Shown here piece after piece: positions 60,998 through 64,000 of a stretch of 64,000 bases of DNA (its first letter is position 1; each line of letters begins with the position of its first letter). A program made the translations under genes and the position numbers. A model generated the notes under the pieces. It made no database searches, was not told the origin of the DNA, and saw nothing but the letters and a program-made list of their open reading frames with translations. Origin of the DNA: Massilia sp. 9096 (GTDB lineage Bacteria; Pseudomonadota; Gammaproteobacteria; Burkholderiales; Burkholderiaceae_D); assembly GCF_000745265.1 (NCBI RefSeq), contig NZ_JQNN01000001.1, positions 4,216,001-4,280,000 of the forward strand, in the 5' to 3' direction.

Positions 60998-61939
60998 TTA
61001 CGGCTGCTTGCTGGTCGACGCAGTTGCCCGCGCACCCGATTGCACGCCCGGCTGCACCCCGTGCTGCGCAGCCGCTGCGGTTGACGGCGCAGGTGACGTT
61101 ACGGGTAATGTCACGGGCGACGTCACTGGTGACGTGACTACGGGCGAAGGCGTGGTTTCCGATGCCGGCGCCGGGGCAGCTGAAGGCGCCGGTGCTGCCG
61201 GAGCAGGCGCAGATGCTAGTGCGGATGCTGGTGCAGATGCAGGCGCCGCAGCCGGCGCAGCCGGCGTCCCAGCCGAGGCCGTCGTGTTCTCCAGCCACGG
61301 CGTGCCGGCCAGCGCCGGCTTGGCCTCGACCAGCGTCACCTGCGCACCGGTGCTGCCGTGAATCGAGCGCACCACGTCGACCATCGTGTTTTCCGTGAAT
61401 TTTTCGGGCGTGCCGACGATCGCCCCGCCCAGCCGGCGCGGCCAGGCCAGCCAGCCGCCTTCGGGCTTGGTGAACACCGCGTACATGTCGAGGTGGTAGC
61501 CGCTCTTGTAGGGGAACAGGCAGGCGACCATGTTCATGTTGTCGCCGCCGCGCACCTGCGGCGCCGCCTTGGCCGTCCAGGCGGCGCCTTCGCAGGTCGG
61601 GCCCTTGCCGGCGACCGGCGCGGATGCCGCACCCGGCGTGGATGCCGCCGTGGATGCCGTTGCTGCAGCCGGATCGGCCATCTTGAAGTGGCCCGGCAAT
61701 TCCGTCACGTCGACCGTGGCCGGTGTCGAGATCACGGCGTCCCTGACGTTGCGGTTGATGCCCTCGCTCGCGGCCTTGGCCAGCGCCTGGGCGCCGGCGT
61801 CGGTCCGGATGTCGAACACCCGGTAGTACTCGACCGTCGTGTCGCGCGCCGCGAACTGGTTGTTGCCGTCGGCGCTGCATCCCGCCAATGCGGCCGCGGT
61901 GCACGCCGCGGCGGTGCAAGCCATCATCGCGCTTCTCAT
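60998..61939 (-). CDS. Putative lipoprotein with low-complexity tail
   Basis: A 313-residue protein of unknown function. GAGGTGAAG precedes the chosen start MRSAMMACT (61939). The lipobox LAGC near residues 20-23 gives a lipidated N-terminus. The middle (about 30-205) has no recognised family but is folded-looking (GYHLDMYAVFTKPEGGWLAW, ENTMVDVVRSIHG). The last 100 residues are Ala/Pro/Ser/Thr repeats, including SPVTSPVTLPVTS from the 12-nt tandem array at 61092-61139. Its own operon; convergent with the GNAT gene. Confidence 0.75.
   Translation of the reverse strand: MRSAMMACTAAACTAAALAGCSADGNNQFAARDTTVEYYRVFDIRTDAGAQALAKAASEGINRNVRDAVISTPATVDVTELPGHFKMADPAAATASTAASTPGAASAPVAGKGPTCEGAAWTAKAAPQVRGGDNMNMVACLFPYKSGYHLDMYAVFTKPEGGWLAWPRRLGGAIVGTPEKFTENTMVDVVRSIHGSTGAQVTLVEAKPALAGTPWLENTTASAGTPAAPAAAPASAPASALASAPAPAAPAPSAAPAPASETTPSPVVTSPVTSPVTLPVTSPAPSTAAAAQHGVQPGVQSGARATASTSKQP
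61092..61139. repeat. Four tandem 12-nt units inside the lipoprotein gene
   Basis: Units GGTGACGTTACG, GGTAATGTCACG, GGCGACGTCACT and GGTGACGTGACT follow each other without gap. On the coding strand they give SPVT-type tetrads. Copy-number variation would change tail length without altering the reading frame. Confidence 0.75.
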
Positions 61940-62076
61940 CTTCACCTCGCTATGTTGAGTGAATACCTGTCCTGCATCGATGGGCCGATTTTCCGGTCTG
62001 GACAAGCAAGGTGAATGAGCTTGCTCAAGCGTTCACGCGAGGCGTCGGCATGACGCCACAGGAACGCGGTGAGCGA

Positions 62077-62736
62077 TCAGAGTACGCGGCGGAAGGTCTG
62101 GCGCACACGGCCGCGGTCGCCGCAATCGAAGTGCCACCATTCGGTGTTGATGCCGACGAAGCCGGCCCCGTTCATCGCGCTGCGCAGCAGGCGGCGGTTG
62201 GCCACCTGGGCCTCGCTGAGCCCGCCGCTGCGCAGGAAGCCTTCTTCCAGCGCCGGGTGCGACAGTTCGGTCATGTCGTCGAAGCCGGTGCCCATGTCGA
62301 GCTCGCGCCCGATCGCGTCGACCAGCGTGATGTCGAGCGCCATCCCGTACGAGTGGATCGAGCCGCGCGCCGGGTCGGCCAGGTACATTTGGAGGCCGGT
62401 GCCGGCCAGCGTATTCCACAGCTGCTGCTGCACGCGCTGCGGGCGCAGGGCGTCCAGCACCAGCGGCGTCAGGTCGGGCCGGCGCGCGCGCAGCCACGCG
62501 ACCACGCGCGCGAGGGCGTCGGCGGCCTCGACGTGCAGCCAGGCGCAGTCATACGGCGAATACAGGTCGCGTCCGACGAAGTTGTCCGGCGTCGCGTAGC
62601 GCAGGTCGACCTTGACCCCGGCGATGCGCGACAGGTGGCGGAACTCGGGGTGGCCGGCGATCTCCTCGCTCGGGATGCCCGGCGGTGGCTCAGGTGGCTC
62701 AGATGGTTCAGGCAGGGTCGACCCGTTGATGCTCAT
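62077..62736 (-). CDS. D-alanyl-D-alanine dipeptidase (VanX/DdpX type)
   Basis: A 219-residue zinc dipeptidase of the VanX family that splits D-Ala-D-Ala. The zinc/catalytic motifs SIHSYGMALD (SxHxxGxAxD) and INTEWWHFDCGD (ExxWH) are complete, together with DLRYATPDNFVGR and LDALRPQRVQQQLW. The first 25 residues are Pro/Glu rich and not conserved; the start could lie further in. The gene overlaps the LysR gene upstream by 29 nt. In a non-pathogen such enzymes usually serve peptidoglycan turnover, not vancomycin resistance. Confidence 0.92.
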   Translation of the reverse strand: MSINGSTLPEPSEPPEPPPGIPSEEIAGHPEFRHLSRIAGVKVDLRYATPDNFVGRDLYSPYDCAWLHVEAADALARVVAWLRARRPDLTPLVLDALRPQRVQQQLWNTLAGTGLQMYLADPARGSIHSYGMALDITLVDAIGRELDMGTGFDDMTELSHPALEEGFLRSGGLSEAQVANRRLLRSAMNGAGFVGINTEWWHFDCGDRGRVRQTFRRVL

Positions 62737-63637
62737 GGCTTCCTTTGTCCAGCAGGCTGCGCGCGGCGGCGCCGATGCAATTGGCCAGCTCGCGCGCGCC
62801 GTGCGACAGCGGCGCGTGGCTGGCCGTGAGGAGATACAGCTGGACCGGGATCTGCGGCGCCCACAGGCGGCACTGCACCTTGGCGGACGCGGCCGAGGCG
62901 GCCGTGAACGGATCCAGCACCGCGGTGCCGGCGCCGGCTTCGACCAGCGAGCGCGCGATCTGGTAGGTTTGCACCACGGTGTGGAAGACCGGATGCACGT
63001 CCTGGTCTTCGCAGGCGGCCACCACCAGTTCGCCGAGCGGGTCGCCGTCCGCCAGGCCGATCAGTTCGCCGGTGAGCGCGTGCGGCGTGACCGGCTGCCG
63101 GCATTCGGCCTCGCTCCAGGTGCCGCTTGGGGCCATCACGGTCAGGAAGCCCTGCGCGATCGGCTCGGCTTCGATGCCGGGATGGCGCGGGTCCTGCAGC
63201 GACAGCGCCAGGTCGGCTTCGCCCAGGCGCAGCGCGTTGACGATCTCGCTGGTATGAAAGGTCGCCAGCTCGCAGCGCGTCTGGGCGTAGTCGCGCCGCC
63301 AGGCGGTCAATGCGGCGGGCAGCACGCTGATCGCGATGGTCGGGGTCGACACCAGGCGCACCGTCTCGCCGGCGCGGCTTTTGAGCGTCGCGGCCAGGCG
63401 GCGGATGCCTTGCAGGTCGCGGTGCAGCTTTTCGGTCTCGGCGAACAGGCGGTGCGCTTCCGGCTTCGGATACAGCTTGCCGCGCACGCGTTCGAACAGC
63501 GGCATGCCGAGCTGCAGTTCGGCGTGCTGCAGCACCTTGGTCACGGCCGGCTGGGAGATGTGCAGCACTTGCGCGGCGCCGCTGATGGTGCCGACTTGCA
63601 TGATGGCGTGGAAGACTTCGATATGGCGCAGACGCAT
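62708..63637 (-). CDS. LysR-family transcriptional regulator
   Basis: A 309-residue LysR protein: HTH RLRHIEVFHAIMQVGTISGA then AQVLHISQPAVTKVLQHAEL, then an effector domain from residue 90. Its 3' end overlaps the VanX-type dipeptidase gene by 29 nt, so the two are cotranscribed and the regulator probably responds to a related metabolite. That link is inference. Confidence 0.92.
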   Translation of the reverse strand: MRLRHIEVFHAIMQVGTISGAAQVLHISQPAVTKVLQHAELQLGMPLFERVRGKLYPKPEAHRLFAETEKLHRDLQGIRRLAATLKSRAGETVRLVSTPTIAISVLPAALTAWRRDYAQTRCELATFHTSEIVNALRLGEADLALSLQDPRHPGIEAEPIAQGFLTVMAPSGTWSEAECRQPVTPHALTGELIGLADGDPLGELVVAACEDQDVHPVFHTVVQTYQIARSLVEAGAGTAVLDPFTAASAASAKVQCRLWAPQIPVQLYLLTASHAPLSHGARELANCIGAAARSLLDKGSHEHQRVDPA

Positions 63638-63719
63638 CGCTTCAAGTTCCTGGAAAGGTCCGCGCCCTGGTGGACGCGGATTTTTGCAGCATAGCCGAAA
63701 CCTGTGCGCCTACCAACGC

Positions 63720-64000
63720 TCAGCGCTGGATGGTGGCCGGCGGTGTTGCGGGAATGGCAGTCGGGCTGTCGGCGGCCGGCGGCGTGGTCGGCGTCGGCGG
63801 CGGCGGCGCTGGCGCCGGGGGCGCCGGTTGCACCGCCGGTTCAGCCGGCACCGGCACCGTGATCACCGGCGTCGGCGGCAGCACCGGCGGGATCGGGCCG
63901 CGCGGATTGGTCAGCGCTTCCAGCAGCGACGCCGTTTCGGCGTCCGGGTTGCCGTCGATGTTGGCCGGACGGTATTTCATCTGGAAGGCCGACAGCACGG
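63720..64000 (-). CDS. Probable N-acetylmuramoyl-L-alanine amidase, C-terminal fragment
   Basis: Only the last 93 or so codons are in the window; the gene enters from the right edge. The visible start, AFQMKYRPANIDGNPDAETA then SLLEALTNP, resembles the C-terminal part of AmiD-type amidases. About 60 residues of Pro/Ala/Thr-rich tail follow (PAPPAPAPPPPTPTTPP). Partial evidence only; a different peptidoglycan-binding protein is possible. It lies upstream of the LysR-dipeptidase pair on the same strand. Confidence 0.5.
   Translation of the reverse strand, partial: VLSAFQMKYRPANIDGNPDAETASLLEALTNPRGPIPPVLPPTPVITVPVPAEPAVQPAPPAPAPPPPTPTTPPAADSPTAIPATPPATIQR

Noticed and set aside
62077..62736. 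Vancomycin resistance determinant (vanX)
   Set aside because: No vanH, vanA or vanRS nearby; gram-negative DdpX-like enzymes with the same motifs serve D-Ala-D-Ala use.

Overview
The window looks like a chromosomal segment of a GC-rich betaproteobacterium, most likely Oxalobacteraceae (Massilia/Telluria group). The evidence is the Burkholderiales-style mla-bolA-murA-hisGD block, a betaproteobacterial MerR/LiuR regulon, a PEP-CTERM protein and GC-rich codon use. No prophage, plasmid, integron, CRISPR array, rRNA or tRNA was seen. LAYOUT. 1-10.4 kb (minus strand): one continuous block read right to left as mlaF-E-D-A-C-B (phospholipid retrograde transport), an ABC-2 exporter pair, ibaG (BolA), murA, hisG, hisD, an orphan beta-class DNA methyltransferase, then hisC cut by the window edge. 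The methyltransferase sits inside the his operon and overlaps the genes on both sides. 10.4-11.2 kb holds a decayed dienelactone-hydrolase-type pseudogene. 11.2-14.4 kb (plus) is a three-gene surface-glycosylation unit (GtrA flippase, GtrB-like glycosyltransferase, polytopic membrane protein). It ends at a terminator shared with the convergent gltBD glutamate synthase operon. 20.8-26 kb is an accessory stretch: two exported alpha/beta hydrolases (one without its nucleophile serine), a RAYT transposase with a damaged HUH motif, a small unknown protein and a PAS histidine kinase/response regulator pair. 26-34 kb: a SNF2 helicase whose last 50 codons are split off by a 4-nt TAAA duplication, a PEP-CTERM protein, tex, monothiol glutaredoxin, ubiX and a 56-codon small ORF. 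34.3-44 kb: an HTH regulator, a metallo-beta-lactamase-fold hydrolase, then the LiuR regulon (liuR, isovaleryl-CoA dehydrogenase, aceK, thiolase, SDR, second acyl-CoA dehydrogenase, GNAT), with LiuR-type operators before liuR and liuA. 44-47 kb holds three DJ-1/PfpI-fold genes side by side. 47-51 kb is an oxidoreductase neighbourhood with a LysR regulator, thioesterase and two SDRs. 51-64 kb is rich in peptidoglycan-peptide functions: LD-carboxypeptidase, TonB receptor, peptide-binding protein, SpmA-SpmB fusion, PBP4-type DacB, VanX-type dipeptidase, LysR regulator and probably the C-terminus of an AmiD-type amidase. MOST UNUSUAL SIGNAL. Four intergenic elements (33701-33821, 41246-41313, 42027-42127, 57193-57324) share the identical motif AACCGTAGCGAGC and a related 3' half. 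Their outer arms differ completely in sequence from copy to copy, yet in each copy the two arms are complementary to each other, and inner stems also co-vary. Three lie 8-16 nt before a start codon; the fourth overlaps the ubiX stop codon and resembles a terminator. This pattern is expected of a selected RNA structure and not of an ordinary MITE. I recognise no named family for it.
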